DNA of 64,000 nt from an uncultured Rivibacter sp. (GCA_946480925.1 CAMLLU010000002.1:108294-172293); one strand, 5' to 3'. Positions 1-9,048 are shown, numbered from the stretch's first letter. Notes: generated from the sequence alone by a model not told the origin. A program made the numbers and translations.

Positions 1-1
1 C

Positions 2-121
2 GGCGGGCGCCAGCTGCCGATCCAGCCGGCATATTCGGCGGCGCGCATCACCTTGCCAGCCAGCGAGCGCCTGTCCCTCGCACGCGGCACCGACGGCCGC
101 TTCAGCTTCAACATCGAATAA
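2..121 (+). CDS. pyrR: PyrR, C-terminal end only (bifunctional pyr regulator / uracil phosphoribosyltransferase)
   Basis: The window opens inside this gene; only the last 39 codons are present, reading through to a TAA stop 7 bases before pyrB. The visible tail contains the stretch [17 protein letters not shown] and ends DGRFSFNIE, which matches the C-terminus of beta- and gammaproteobacterial PyrR proteins as I know them. Family members bind UMP/PRPP and many have uracil phosphoribosyltransferase activity. The active site lies upstream of the window, so function is inferred from this tail and from the position directly before pyrB, the usual order in Burkholderiales. The tight spacing implies co-transcription with pyrB. 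Confidence 0.8.
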   Translation, partial: GGRQLPIQPAYSAARITLPASERLSLARGTDGRFSFNIE

Positions 122-128
122 CGAGACG

Positions 129-1091
129 ATGCTGCACAAACGCAATCCGCAGCTCAACGCCCACGGCGAGCTGATCCACCTGCTGTCCATCGAGGGCCTG
201 CCGCGCGCGGTGATCCACCACATCCTCGATACCGCCGAGACCTTCCTGTCGGTGAACGAGCGCGAGGTGAAGAAGGTGCCGCTGCTGCGCGGCAAGAGCG
301 TGTTCAACCTGTTCTTCGAGAACAGCACCCGCACGCGCACGACCTTCGAGATCGCTGCCAAGCGCCTGAGCGCCGACGTCATCAACCTCGACATCGCGCG
401 CTCGTCCACCGCCAAGGGCGAGAGCCTGCTCGACACGATCGCCAACCTGTCGGCCATGCATGCCGACATGTTTGTCGTGCGGCACAGCGAATCGGGTGCG
501 CCCTACCTCATCGCGCAGCACTGCGCGCCGCACGTGCACGTGGTCAACGCCGGCGACGGCCGCCATGCGCACCCGACGCAGGGCCTGCTCGACATGTACA
601 CCATCCGCCACTACAAGCGCGACTTCACCAACCTCACGGTGGCGATCGTCGGCGACATCGTGCATTCGCGCGTGGCGCGGTCCGACATCCACGCGCTCAC
701 CACGCTGGGTGTTCCTGAAGTGCGTGCGGTCGGTCCGCGCACGCTGGTGCCGGGTGACCTGAAGGACATGGGCGTGCGCGTGTGCCACAACCTCGAAGAG
801 GGCATTGCCGGCGCCGACGTGATCATCATGCTGCGCCTGCAGAACGAGCGCATGAGCGGCGCGATGCTGCCGAGCGCCGGGGAGTTCTTCAAAAACTTCG
901 GCCTCACCGAAGAGAAGCTCGCGCTGGCCAAGCCCGATGCGATCGTCATGCACCCCGGTCCCATCAACCGTGGTGTCGAGATCGAATCCGCTGTGGCCGA
1001 CGGCACACAGAGCGTGATCCTGCCGCAGGTCACCTTCGGCATCGCGGTGCGCATGGCGGTCATGAGCATCATCGCGGGCAACGAGGCGTGA
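129..1091 (+). CDS. pyrB: Aspartate carbamoyltransferase catalytic subunit PyrB
   Basis: Catalyses carbamoyl phosphate + L-aspartate to N-carbamoylaspartate, the first committed step of pyrimidine synthesis, in the cytoplasm. The 320-residue product has normal catalytic-chain length. The carbamoyl-phosphate loop STRTR is at residues 66-70 ([13 protein letters not shown]), with HPTQ near the middle and HPGPINRG near residue 280, all family hallmarks. The ATG lies 7 bases after the pyrR stop. No regulatory chain (pyrI) follows. Instead a PyrC-like protein lacking metal ligands comes next, the arrangement known from Pseudomonas-type class A ATCases, where the dead dihydroorotase is a structural partner. 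A holoenzyme of PyrB plus that partner is inferred. Confidence 0.97.
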   Translation: MLHKRNPQLNAHGELIHLLSIEGLPRAVIHHILDTAETFLSVNEREVKKVPLLRGKSVFNLFFENSTRTRTTFEIAAKRLSADVINLDIARSSTAKGESLLDTIANLSAMHADMFVVRHSESGAPYLIAQHCAPHVHVVNAGDGRHAHPTQGLLDMYTIRHYKRDFTNLTVAIVGDIVHSRVARSDIHALTTLGVPEVRAVGPRTLVPGDLKDMGVRVCHNLEEGIAGADVIIMLRLQNERMSGAMLPSAGEFFKNFGLTEEKLALAKPDAIVMHPGPINRGVEIESAVADGTQSVILPQVTFGIAVRMAVMSIIAGNEA

Positions 1092-1111
1092 CGACGAGGG
1101 GCCACAACAAC

Positions 1112-2419
1112 ATGAAGATCCTGATCCAGAACGGCCGAGTCATCGACCCAGCCTCGGGCCGCGACGAAACCGGCGACCTCGCCATCGCGGCCGGCCGCAT
1201 CGTCGCGGTGGGCAAGGTGCCGGCCGACTTCCAGGCCAACCGCAGCATCGACGCGACCGGCCTCGTCGTCGCGCCCGGCCTTGTGGACCTGGCGGCCCGC
1301 CTGCGCGAGCCCGGCCACGAACACGAAGGCATGCTCGAGAGCGAGCTCAATGCGGCAGCGGCCGGCGGCGTGACCAGCCTCGTGTGCCCGCCCGACACCG
1401 ACCCGGCGCTCGACGAGCCGGGCCTCGTCGAGATGCTCAAGTTCCGCGCCCGCAAGCTGAGCCTGTGCCGGCTGTTCCCGCTGGGCGCGCTCACGCGTGG
1501 CCTGGCCGGCGAGGTGCTCACCGAGATGGCCGAACTCACCGAGGCCGGCTGCGTGGGCTTCTCGCAGGCCGAGGTGGCCATTGCCGACACGCAGGTGCTG
1601 ACGCGCGCGCTGCAGTACGCCGCCACCTTCGGCTACACGGTGTGGCTGCGCCCGCAAGACCAGTGGCTCGGCAAGGGCGTGGCGGCCAGCGGAGCCATCG
1701 CCACGCGGCTGGGTCTGTCCGGCGTGCCGGTCACGGCCGAGACGATCGCGCTGCACACCATCTTCGAGCTCGTGCGGGCCACCGGCGCGCGCGTGCACCT
1801 ATGCCGCCTGTCCAGCGCGGCCGGTGTGGCGCTGGTGCGCGAAGCCAAGGCTGAAGGGCTGCCCGTCACGGCCGACGTCAGCATCAACTCGCTGCACCTG
1901 ACCGACGTGGACATCGGCTACTTCAACTCGGCCATGCGCCTGACGCCGCCGCTGCGCCAGCAGCGCGACCGCGATGCGCTGCGCGCGGGACTGGCCGATG
2001 GCACCATCGATGCGCTGGTGTCCGACCACATGCCGGTGGACGAAGACGAAAAGAACCTGCCTTTCGCCGAAGCCACACCGGGTGCTACCGGCCTGGAGCT
2101 GTTGCTGAGCCTGGCGCTCAAGTGGGGCGCCGACAGCGGCCTCGGGTTGCCGGCCGCGCTGGCACGCATCACCAGTGAGCCGGTGCGCGTGCTGGGCGAG
2201 TCGCTGGGCTCGCTGGCCTCCAGCGCTGGCCGGTTGGTCGAAGGCGGTGTGGCGGATGTGTGCGTGTTCGATGCGAAAGCGCACTGGGCGGTGCGCTCCA
2301 ACGTGTTGCTGAGCCAGGGCAAGCACACGCCGTTCGCCTTCGAGGCCAGCGGCTTCGAGTTGCCGGGCCGCGTGAAGCTCACGATGGTCGCAGGCCACGT
2401 GGCGCACGAGGCCCTGTGA
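1112..2419 (+). CDS. pyrC: Inactive dihydroorotase homologue (PyrC'-type ATCase partner)
   Basis: A 435-residue amidohydrolase of the type I dihydroorotase family. The start is the ATG at 1112, 20 bases after the pyrB stop, preceded by GAGGGG. The fold landmarks are kept (PGLVD, LREPG, a C-terminal GRLVEGGVADVCVFD strand), but metal ligands are lost. The DxHxH motif is D59-L-A-A-R, so both histidines are gone. The CH(V/L)S motif reads C231-R-L-S, and VTPHH reads VSINS. It should therefore not hydrolyse dihydroorotate. In Pseudomonas a protein with the same losses (PyrC') is needed to assemble active PyrB, and this is the likely role here. A genuine dihydroorotase must be elsewhere in the genome. 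Its TGA overlaps the next gene's GTG. Confidence 0.9.
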   Translation: MKILIQNGRVIDPASGRDETGDLAIAAGRIVAVGKVPADFQANRSIDATGLVVAPGLVDLAARLREPGHEHEGMLESELNAAAAGGVTSLVCPPDTDPALDEPGLVEMLKFRARKLSLCRLFPLGALTRGLAGEVLTEMAELTEAGCVGFSQAEVAIADTQVLTRALQYAATFGYTVWLRPQDQWLGKGVAASGAIATRLGLSGVPVTAETIALHTIFELVRATGARVHLCRLSSAAGVALVREAKAEGLPVTADVSINSLHLTDVDIGYFNSAMRLTPPLRQQRDRDALRAGLADGTIDALVSDHMPVDEDEKNLPFAEATPGATGLELLLSLALKWGADSGLGLPAALARITSEPVRVLGESLGSLASSAGRLVEGGVADVCVFDAKAHWAVRSNVLLSQGKHTPFAFEASGFELPGRVKLTMVAGHVAHEAL

Positions 2420-3159
2420 AGGCGCTGCGGGCACTTGGGCGCCTGGCCCGCGTGGTGGCGCATATCGCGCATGGCCTGCTCATCGTGTGGACCGGTTTCG
2501 GCCGGCTCGACGTGGCCCAGCGCCGGCAACGCGTGCAATGGTGGGCGCGCAAGCTGCTGCACGTGCTGGGCGTGAGCCTGCACGGCCAGGGCATCGCACA
2601 CCCCGGCCCGGTGTTGCTGGCCGCCAACCACGTGTCTTGGCTGGACATCGTGGCCATCCACGCGCTGTGCCCGCAGACACGCTTCATCTCGAAGGCGCAG
2701 GTCCGGCACTGGCCGCTGCTGCGCACGCTGGTGGACGCCGCCGGCACGCTCTACCTCGAGCGCGAGCGCCGGCGTGACGCGCTGCGCGTGGTGCACGTCA
2801 TGGCCGAGGCGCTGCAACAGGGCGACACGCTGGCGGTGTTCCCGGAAGGCACCACGGGCGAAGGGCCGCGGCCGCTGCCTTTCCACGCCAACCTGCTGCA
2901 GGCCGCCGTCGCGACCGGCACGCCGGTGCAACCCGTGGTGCTGCGCTTTGCCGACCCTCAGCACGCCTTTAGCCCGTCGGTGGTGTACGTGGGCGACACC
3001 TCGCTGCTGCAGTCGCTGTGGTGGGTAGTGTGTGCGCAAGGGCTGCAGGTCCACGTGACGCTGCTGCCCGCGCTGCCCCTGGCCGCCGGCGCCGAGCGGC
3101 GCGCATTAGCCGAGCAGCTGCAAGTGCAGATCGCCGCATCGTTGGCCTCTGCCGCGTGA
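2416..3159 (+). CDS. 1-acyl-sn-glycerol-3-phosphate acyltransferase (PlsC family)
   Basis: A 247-residue membrane-associated acyltransferase, likely transferring an acyl chain to lysophosphatidate or a related lysolipid. The catalytic NHxxxxD motif is N71-H72-V-S-W-L-D77 and the glycerophosphate-binding block is F142-P-E-G-T146. A hydrophobic N-terminal segment (about residues 8-28) probably anchors it to the inner membrane. The GTG start at 2416 overlaps the pyrC stop (GTGA), so translation is probably coupled to the pyr operon. An upstream in-frame ATG lies inside pyrC and is less likely. The exact acyl acceptor cannot be told from sequence; OlsA-type and PlsC paralogues share these motifs. 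Confidence 0.88.
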   Translation: MKALRALGRLARVVAHIAHGLLIVWTGFGRLDVAQRRQRVQWWARKLLHVLGVSLHGQGIAHPGPVLLAANHVSWLDIVAIHALCPQTRFISKAQVRHWPLLRTLVDAAGTLYLERERRRDALRVVHVMAEALQQGDTLAVFPEGTTGEGPRPLPFHANLLQAAVATGTPVQPVVLRFADPQHAFSPSVVYVGDTSLLQSLWWVVCAQGLQVHVTLLPALPLAAGAERRALAEQLQVQIAASLASAA

Positions 3160-3254
3160 GATTTGCCGCGGTGTGTGGCCCAACTGCTTGAAATTGCTGC
3201 GCCACACCGGCGGCCGCTTGCTGTAGTCTGGCCGCACCGGCCCGAGTGCCGGCG

Positions 3255-3341
3255 TCCGTGCGGGTGGCACGGAGCCAATCCCCAAGGAGGGCAGTCCCGC
3301 GAACCCGGGTTCGCGGTCCGGCGGCATCGCTCGGGGGAGCG
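3255..3341 (+). promoter_or_regulatory. Structured leader with a 20-bp perfect palindrome before the HD-GYP-like gene
   Basis: Three dyads lie in the leader. First, a 7-bp hairpin TCCGTGC (3255-3261) / GCACGGA (3267-3273). Second, the perfect 20-bp palindrome CCGCGAACCCGGGTTCGCGG at 3297-3316. Third, a 5-bp hairpin CGCTC (3328-3332) / GAGCG (3337-3341) that holds the probable ribosome-binding purines GGGGGAG just before the ATG at 3344. I could not match this to a known riboswitch class. An operator or translational control region is an inference from symmetry alone. Confidence 0.5.
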
Positions 3342-3343
3342 CC

Positions 3344-4465
3344 ATGCAGTTGCTGAAGCTGGTCCAGAACCAAGTGCGGTTGGACGAGCCCTTGCCCTGG
3401 AACATCCGCGACGCCACGGGCCTGCTGCTGCTGGCCAAGGGCTTCGTGCTGCATGGCGAACAGCAGCTCGAGGTCCTGCTCGATCGTGGCGTGTACGTCG
3501 ACATCGAAGAACTGAGGGCAGCCAAGCGCGCCGCCGAAGAGGCCGCCGCACGCGCGCCGAACCTGTTCGGCCAATGGGAGCGGCTGCTGTGGCGGCTCGA
3601 CAAGCTGCTGCGATCCATTGACAAGGAAGTCGACTTCACGGGCGACCTCGACCAGCTGGCGCACGACTTTTCGGCGCTGGTGGACCGCGATCCCGACATC
3701 GCGATCTATCTCGCGGTGAGGCAGGACCAGAAGCGCTTTCCGCTCTACGGCCTCACGCACGCGATCCACACCGCGACGATCTGCCTGCTGATGGCGCGCC
3801 GCGCCGCCTGGGCGGCCGAGCGCGTGCAATCGCTCATCGAGGCCGCGTTGACGATGAACGTTTCCGTGCTCGATCTGCAAGGCCGGCTGTGCGCCCAGGG
3901 TGTGCAGCCCACCGAGCCGCAGAAAGCCCTGATGCGCGATCACCCGCTCAAGAGCGCCGAGATGCTGCGTGCCGTCGGTGTGGCCGATGCGGCCTGCCTT
4001 GCCGCCGTCGAGCAGCACCACGAACGCTGCGGCGGCGGTGGCTACCCTCGGGGCCTGACGGAGCTCGATGAAATGGCCGTGGCGCTGCGCCATGCCGACG
4101 TCTTCATGGCCAAGATCAGCCCGCGTGCGCTGCGCCCGGCCCTGCCAACGCAGCAGGCGGCGCGCGAGCTGTTCGCCGAAGCCAAGGGCAGCCCGGTGGC
4201 CGCGGCCCTGATCAAGGAGCTCGGCATCTACCCACCGGGCGACTTCGTGAAGCTCAAGTCGGGCGAATGTGCGGTGGTGGTGCGCCGCGGCGCCGATGCA
4301 CGCACGCCGCTGGCGGCCAGCATCACCAATCGTGACGGTGTGCCCATCGTCAACACGGTGCAGCGCGACACGGCCCGGGGGGAGTTCGCCATCACCGGGG
4401 CGATGAACGACAAGTCGCTCGTGCTGCGCCTGCCGCCGGAGCGGCTGTACGGGTTGCCGGAGTGA
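3344..4465 (+). CDS. Degenerate HD-GYP domain protein
   Basis: A 373-residue protein resembling c-di-GMP phosphodiesterases of the HD-GYP class. Residues 1-60 form the small domain often found before HD-GYP (LLLAKGFVL, LLDRGVYVDIEEL). The core follows: first-helix histidines in THAIHTATI, then HHERCGGGGYPRGL (the GYP motif kept, but the usual Asp of HHExxDGxGYP replaced by Gly) and RHADVFMAK. The catalytic HD pair, normally LLHDIGK, is replaced by ALTMNVSVLDL, so the binuclear metal site is broken. A C-terminal domain PGDFVKLKSGECAVV is typical of the subfamily. It is more likely a c-di-GMP or protein-binding scaffold than an active enzyme. It stands alone, 184 bases after the acyltransferase, with an unusual leader. 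Confidence 0.8.
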   Translation: MQLLKLVQNQVRLDEPLPWNIRDATGLLLLAKGFVLHGEQQLEVLLDRGVYVDIEELRAAKRAAEEAAARAPNLFGQWERLLWRLDKLLRSIDKEVDFTGDLDQLAHDFSALVDRDPDIAIYLAVRQDQKRFPLYGLTHAIHTATICLLMARRAAWAAERVQSLIEAALTMNVSVLDLQGRLCAQGVQPTEPQKALMRDHPLKSAEMLRAVGVADAACLAAVEQHHERCGGGGYPRGLTELDEMAVALRHADVFMAKISPRALRPALPTQQAARELFAEAKGSPVAAALIKELGIYPPGDFVKLKSGECAVVVRRGADARTPLAASITNRDGVPIVNTVQRDTARGEFAITGAMNDKSLVLRLPPERLYGLPE

Positions 4466-4477
4466 TGTCAGCCCCTC

Positions 4478-4514
4478 GGCCGGCGGGTACGCCGGCCGCT
4501 CCCCCGAGGGGAGC
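4478..4514. terminator. Tandem GC-rich hairpins between convergent genes
   Basis: Two perfect hairpins lie back to back between the HD-GYP-like gene and gpmA: GGCCGGCG-ggta-CGCCGGCC (4478-4497) and GCTCCCC-cga-GGGGAGC (4498-4514). A diverged copy of the first half (CGGCCCCTCGGCTGACGAGTACG) is at about 4552-4574. There is no T-tract, so this is not a classic intrinsic terminator. A transcription-stop or mRNA-end role between convergent genes is inferred from position. Confidence 0.45.
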
Positions 4515-4584
4515 GGGCCTTGCTTGGGGCGGCCCGGCGCGGCGGCCCGGTCGGCCCCTCGGCTGACGAGTACGCCGCCCGGTG

Positions 4585-5331
4585 TCAGCCCTTCTTGCCC
4601 TGCGCCGCGACTGCCGCAGCCGCCTTGGCCGCGGCTTCCGCGTCGCCCAGGTAGTAATGGCGGATGGGCTTGAGCTCGGCGTCGAGCTCGTACACCAGCG
4701 GAATGCCGTTGGGGATGTTCAGGCCCACGATGTCGGCATCGGAGATGTTATCGAGGTACTTCACCAGCGCACGGATGCTGTTGCCGTGCGCGGCGATCAC
4801 GAGGCGCTGGCCGCCCTTGATGGCCGGTGCCAGCGTTTCTTTCCACAGCGGCAGCACGCGTTCCACCGTGTCCTTCAGGCATTCGGTGAGCGGAACCTGT
4901 TCCGGCTTGAGCTTCGCGTAGCGCGGGTCGTTGCGCTGGCCGCGCGGGTCGTTGGCGTCGAGCACCGGCGGCGGCGTGTCGTAGCTGCGGCGCCAGATCA
5001 GCACCTGCTCGTCACCGTACTGCTTGGCCATGTCGGCCTTGTTCAGGCCCTGCAGCGCGCCGTAGTGGCGCTCGTTCAGGCGCCAGTCCTTCACCTCGGG
5101 CAGCCAGGTGCGGTCCATCTCCTCGAGCGCGTACCACAGCGTCCAGATCGCGCGCTTGAGCACCGAGGTGTAGGCCACGTCGAACTCGTAGCCGGCAGCC
5201 TTGAGCAGGCGCCCGGCCTCGCGGGCCTGCTCGACGCCGGTAGGCGTGAGCTCCACGTCGGTCCAGCCGGTGAAGCGGTTTTCCAGGTTCCAGGTCGATT
5301 CACCGTGGCGGATCAGGACGAGCTTGTGCAT
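4585..5331 (-). CDS. gpmA: 2,3-bisphosphoglycerate-dependent phosphoglycerate mutase
   Basis: Interconverts 3- and 2-phosphoglycerate in glycolysis and gluconeogenesis. The 248-residue length is standard for the cofactor-dependent enzyme. The phosphohistidine motif is at the N-terminus (LVLIRHGES, His about residue 9), the second catalytic segment is [14 protein letters not shown], and the C-terminal histidine lies in [12 protein letters not shown]. The tail [16 protein letters not shown] is alanine/lysine-rich and variable in the family. It is transcribed away from the rhodanese gene, with 128 bases between the two starts. No good Shine-Dalgarno precedes the ATG. Confidence 0.97.
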   Translation of the reverse strand: MHKLVLIRHGESTWNLENRFTGWTDVELTPTGVEQAREAGRLLKAAGYEFDVAYTSVLKRAIWTLWYALEEMDRTWLPEVKDWRLNERHYGALQGLNKADMAKQYGDEQVLIWRRSYDTPPPVLDANDPRGQRNDPRYAKLKPEQVPLTECLKDTVERVLPLWKETLAPAIKGGQRLVIAAHGNSIRALVKYLDNISDADIVGLNIPNGIPLVYELDAELKPIRHYYLGDAEAAAKAAAAVAAQGKKG

Positions 5332-5398
5332 GGGAGGAAGCAGCGTTGGGGCGGGTGGGACGTGTGCCGGCAGCGGCCGGCGCGAGGAATGTGAATTC

Positions 5399-5404
5399 TA
5401 TAAT
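5399..5404 (+). promoter_or_regulatory. Probable -10 element (TATAAT) for the rhodanese gene
   Basis: A consensus TATAAT sits in the gpmA/rhodanese divergent gap, 55 bases before the GTG at 5460. No convincing -35 hexamer lies 16-18 bases upstream, so this rests on the -10 alone. Confidence 0.45.
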
Positions 5405-5459
5405 TCGCCCCCTCTCAAACCCGCTGCCCGCAGGCCCGTGGCCCGCGAAAGTACCCGCC

Positions 5460-5870
5460 GTGAAATTCATCATCGACAACTGGTTCCTCATCCTCGTGGC
5501 CTTCATTTCGGGCGGCATGCTGGTGTGGCCGGCCGTCACGCGGCGCGCCGGTGCTGGGGCGGTGTCGGTGAACGACGCGGTGCAGCTCATCAACCGCGAG
5601 AAGGCGGTGCTCATCGACGTGAGCGAGCCTGAGGAATACGCCAAGAGTCACGCGACCAATTCACGCAACGTGCCGCTTAACAGCCTCGAGGGTTCGAAGG
5701 ATCTGCCTTCCAACAAGGCCTTGCCGCTCGTGGTGGTGTGCGCCACGGGGGCCCGCGCGAACCGCGCGGTGGCTATCCTGCAAAAGCTCGGTTTTGAAAA
5801 GGCGCGGCCACTGGCCGGCGGCATGGCCGCATGGCGCGAGGCCAGTCTGCCCACCGAAAAATCTGCCTGA
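5460..5870 (+). CDS. Membrane-anchored rhodanese-like domain protein
   Basis: A 136-residue protein with one N-terminal transmembrane segment (about residues 6-25) and a single rhodanese domain. The domain has LIDVSEPEEYAKSH and the active-site loop C94-A-T-G-A-R, so the catalytic cysteine that would carry a persulfide is present. Family members move sulfane sulfur; the substrate is unknown. The start is the GTG at 5460, which keeps the membrane segment at the N-terminus. The ATG-less extension further upstream runs over the promoter. It begins a rhodanese-grxC-secB-gpsA series in the same direction, common in Burkholderiales. Confidence 0.88.
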   Translation: MKFIIDNWFLILVAFISGGMLVWPAVTRRAGAGAVSVNDAVQLINREKAVLIDVSEPEEYAKSHATNSRNVPLNSLEGSKDLPSNKALPLVVVCATGARANRAVAILQKLGFEKARPLAGGMAAWREASLPTEKSA

Positions 5871-5994
5871 GGCAGCAGGGCGCAGCCCTATCGGTGCCAT
5901 AGGCGCGGCGTGCTTGAGTGTCCGCTGCGTGGGCCGACATGAGGCTGACCGGCCGACGCTTCCTGTCGGGCCCGGGTATTGCTGGATACCGTTC

Positions 5995-6264
5995 ATGAAG
6001 CCTGTTGTGAAGATGTATACGACGCTGGTATGCCCGTACTGCCAGCGTGCCAAGGCGCTGCTCAGGCAGCGCGGTGTCGATGCGATCGAGGAGATCCGCG
6101 TCGACCTCGACCCCGCCCAGCGCACCACGATGATGGAGATCACCGGCCGGCGCACCGTGCCGCAGATCTTCATCGGCAACACCCACGTGGGCGGCTGCGA
6201 CGACCTGATGGCGCTCGATGCGCGCGGTGGGTTGATGCCCTTGCTGCAAGGCGCCGCTGCCTGA
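5995..6264 (+). CDS. grxC: Glutaredoxin 3
   Basis: A small thiol-disulfide oxidoreductase of 89 residues that uses glutathione to reduce disulfides in the cytoplasm. The active site is C13-P-Y-C16, the dithiol glutaredoxin signature. RTVPQIFIGNTHVGGCDDL supplies the cis-proline (TVP) and glutathione-binding GGCDD segments. The ATG at 5995 gives a protein of normal length; the longer in-frame extension upstream has no family match. It lies 124 bases after the rhodanese gene and 138 before secB, in the order usual for the order Burkholderiales. Confidence 0.95.
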   Translation: MKPVVKMYTTLVCPYCQRAKALLRQRGVDAIEEIRVDLDPAQRTTMMEITGRRTVPQIFIGNTHVGGCDDLMALDARGGLMPLLQGAAA

Positions 6265-6335
6265 GAGATGCAGCCTTGTCGGGAGCCGCTCGACAAGGCC
6301 CGCAGGCGGCACCTCTTCCGTCATCTTCACTGGGC

Positions 6336-6398
6336 CATAATCCTTGGCTCCGGCCCGCACCGACACCGAAAGCGTGCGGGCCTTGTCTTTCAAGGATT
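6336..6398 (+). promoter_or_regulatory. secB leader: -10-like box and RBS-sequestering double hairpin
   Basis: A -10-like CATAAT is at 6336-6341. Inner stem: GGCCCGCAC (6352-6360) pairs with GTGCGGGCC (6374-6382). Outer stem: AATCCTTG (6339-6346) pairs perfectly with CAAGGATT (6391-6398), which contains the secB Shine-Dalgarno AAGGA (6392-6396) before the ATG at 6403. If transcription starts near 6347, the 5' arm of the outer stem is absent. If mRNA reads through from grxC, it is present and could hide the ribosome-binding site. Confidence 0.5.
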
Positions 6399-6402
6399 CA
6401 TC

Positions 6403-6888
6403 ATGGCCGAACAGCAAGCCGCGGGCGTGCAGCCCGTGTTCCAGATCCAGCGCGTGTACCTGAAGGACCTCTCGCTGGAACAACCGAATTCCCCGCAGAT
6501 CCTGCTCGAGCAGGAGCAGCCGCAGGTCGACGTCAACCTGGGCCTGGCGGCCGAAGCTGTGGCCGACGGCATCTTCGAAGTCAGCGTCACCGCCACCGTG
6601 ACCACCAAGATCAAGGACAAGACGCTGTTCCTGGTCGAGGCCAAGCAGGCCGGCATCTTCGAGATCCGCGGCGTGCCCGACGACCAGCTGCAGCCCATCA
6701 TCGGCATCGCCTGCCCGCAGATCGTCTACCCCTACTTGCGTGCCGTGGTGGCCGATGTCGTCACGCGTGCCGGCTTCCCGCCGGTGCATCTGGCCGAGGT
6801 GAACTTCCAGGCCATGTTCGAAGCGCAGCAAGCGCAAGCCGAGCAGGCCAACGGCGGCGGCGCGTCCCCCATCATCACCAACGCCTGA
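6403..6888 (+). CDS. secB: Protein-export chaperone SecB
   Basis: A tetrameric cytoplasmic chaperone that keeps presecretory proteins unfolded and hands them to SecA. The 161-residue length is normal. Diagnostic stretches include [19 protein letters not shown] near the N-terminus, [24 protein letters not shown] and the segment [12 protein letters not shown]. The ATG at 6403 has AAGGA six bases upstream; the longer in-frame reading covers the leader hairpin. The acidic end of a longer family tail is replaced by [12 protein letters not shown]. Its partner secA is also in this window at 36.5 kb. A leader hairpin may control its translation. Confidence 0.97.
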   Translation: MAEQQAAGVQPVFQIQRVYLKDLSLEQPNSPQILLEQEQPQVDVNLGLAAEAVADGIFEVSVTATVTTKIKDKTLFLVEAKQAGIFEIRGVPDDQLQPIIGIACPQIVYPYLRAVVADVVTRAGFPPVHLAEVNFQAMFEAQQAQAEQANGGGASPIITNA

Positions 6889-6904
6889 CGCTCCAAGGGG
6901 CGCG

Positions 6905-7912
<1,008 letters not shown>

Positions 7913-7944
7913 GCGTTCCCCCCGACAATTTCGAAAGATCAACG

Positions 7945-8934
7945 ATGTCGTCTGTCGTGTCGTCGCACCGTCGCCACTTTGTAAGTGCTGCGGCGGCTTC
8001 CATGCTTCTGGGCAGCGCTGGTGCATGGGCTCAAGCCTGGCCGTCACGACCGATCAGGCTCGTCGTGCCTTTTCCGCCTGGCAGCTCTCCGGACCTGATC
8101 GCGCGGCTGATCGCGGAGCCGCTGGGCGTGGCACTCGGCCAGAGTGTCGTGGTCGACAACAAGCCTGGTGCGGGCGGCAATCTCGGCACCGGACTGGTGG
8201 CCAAGGCCGAACCCGACGGCTACACGCTGCTGTTCACCATCCAGGGCCCGCTGGTCACGGCGCCGCTGCTGTCGAAAAGCCTGCCCTACGACCCAGTGAA
8301 GGAACTCGCCCCGGTGACGCTGGTGGCCACCAGCCCGAACGTGCTGGTGGTCGATCCGAAGCTGGGCGTGGACACCGTGGCCGACTTCGTGCGCGTAGCG
8401 AAAGAAAAGAAGGGCGAGCTCAACTACGGCAGCGTAGGCAACGGCAGTGCATCGCACCTGGCGATGGAGTCGTTCAAGTCGCGGGCCGGCCTCGACATCG
8501 CGCACATCCCGTACCAGGGCTTCCCGCAGATCGTGAATTCCATCCTGGCAGGCCAGGTACAGGCCGGCTTCATGGTGCCCGGCATCGCGATGGGCCAGGT
8601 GAAGGCCGGCAAGCTGAAGGCGCTGGGAGTCACCACGCTGGGTCGCGTGGCAGCACTGCCTGACATGCGCACGTTCACCGAGCAGGGCTACCCAGGCTTC
8701 GAGGCGATCAGCTGGCAAGCCGTGCTGGTGCCGGCCAAGACGCCTGCGCCGATCATCGCGCGGCTGAACCAGGAACTCGTGCGCATCATCAAGAGCGATT
8801 CGCTGCGCAGCGCGATGCTGCACCAGTACTTCAGTGCGGCCGGCACTGCGCCCGAGGCGCTTGCGTCGCTGATGAAAAGCGAGCGCGAGGTGTGGGGCAA
8901 GGTCATCAAGGCGGCTGGCGTCAAGCCAGAGTGA
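7945..8934 (+). CDS. Bug-family (TctC) periplasmic substrate-binding protein
   Basis: A 329-residue extracytoplasmic solute-binding protein of the tripartite tricarboxylate transporter family, which is greatly expanded in Burkholderiales. It has a signal peptide with an RRHF twin-arginine-like pair and a hydrophobic stretch ending AWAQA (about residues 10-30). The Bug signature follows: WPSRPIRLVVPFPPGSSPD, VVVDNKPGAGGNLGT, PDGYTLLF and the IPYQG ligand loop. No tctA/tctB membrane genes are nearby, so it is an orphan receptor. The ligand, probably a carboxylate, cannot be predicted. The gene follows gpsA by 32 bases with the ATG at 7945. Confidence 0.92.
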   Translation: MSSVVSSHRRHFVSAAAASMLLGSAGAWAQAWPSRPIRLVVPFPPGSSPDLIARLIAEPLGVALGQSVVVDNKPGAGGNLGTGLVAKAEPDGYTLLFTIQGPLVTAPLLSKSLPYDPVKELAPVTLVATSPNVLVVDPKLGVDTVADFVRVAKEKKGELNYGSVGNGSASHLAMESFKSRAGLDIAHIPYQGFPQIVNSILAGQVQAGFMVPGIAMGQVKAGKLKALGVTTLGRVAALPDMRTFTEQGYPGFEAISWQAVLVPAKTPAPIIARLNQELVRIIKSDSLRSAMLHQYFSAAGTAPEALASLMKSEREVWGKVIKAAGVKPE

Positions 8935-9048
8935 CGATGGCCTCGACCGGCGCGGCGGTCCGAGAGGAGGCCTTCACATCGCGCTCCTTGATCGCTGCCA
9001 GGCGCATCTGCGCGCGCTCTCTCGCCTTGATATCGGACCGGCCATGAG

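Noticed and set aside
3160..3343. c-di-GMP (GEMM) riboswitch before the HD-GYP-like gene
   Set aside because: The leader is structured, but the conserved GEMM core sequences are not present by eye.
7945..8934. Tat substrate call for the Bug-family protein from its RRHF start
   Set aside because: The twin arginine lacks the full consensus, and Bug proteins are generally Sec substrates; left as an uncertain detail.
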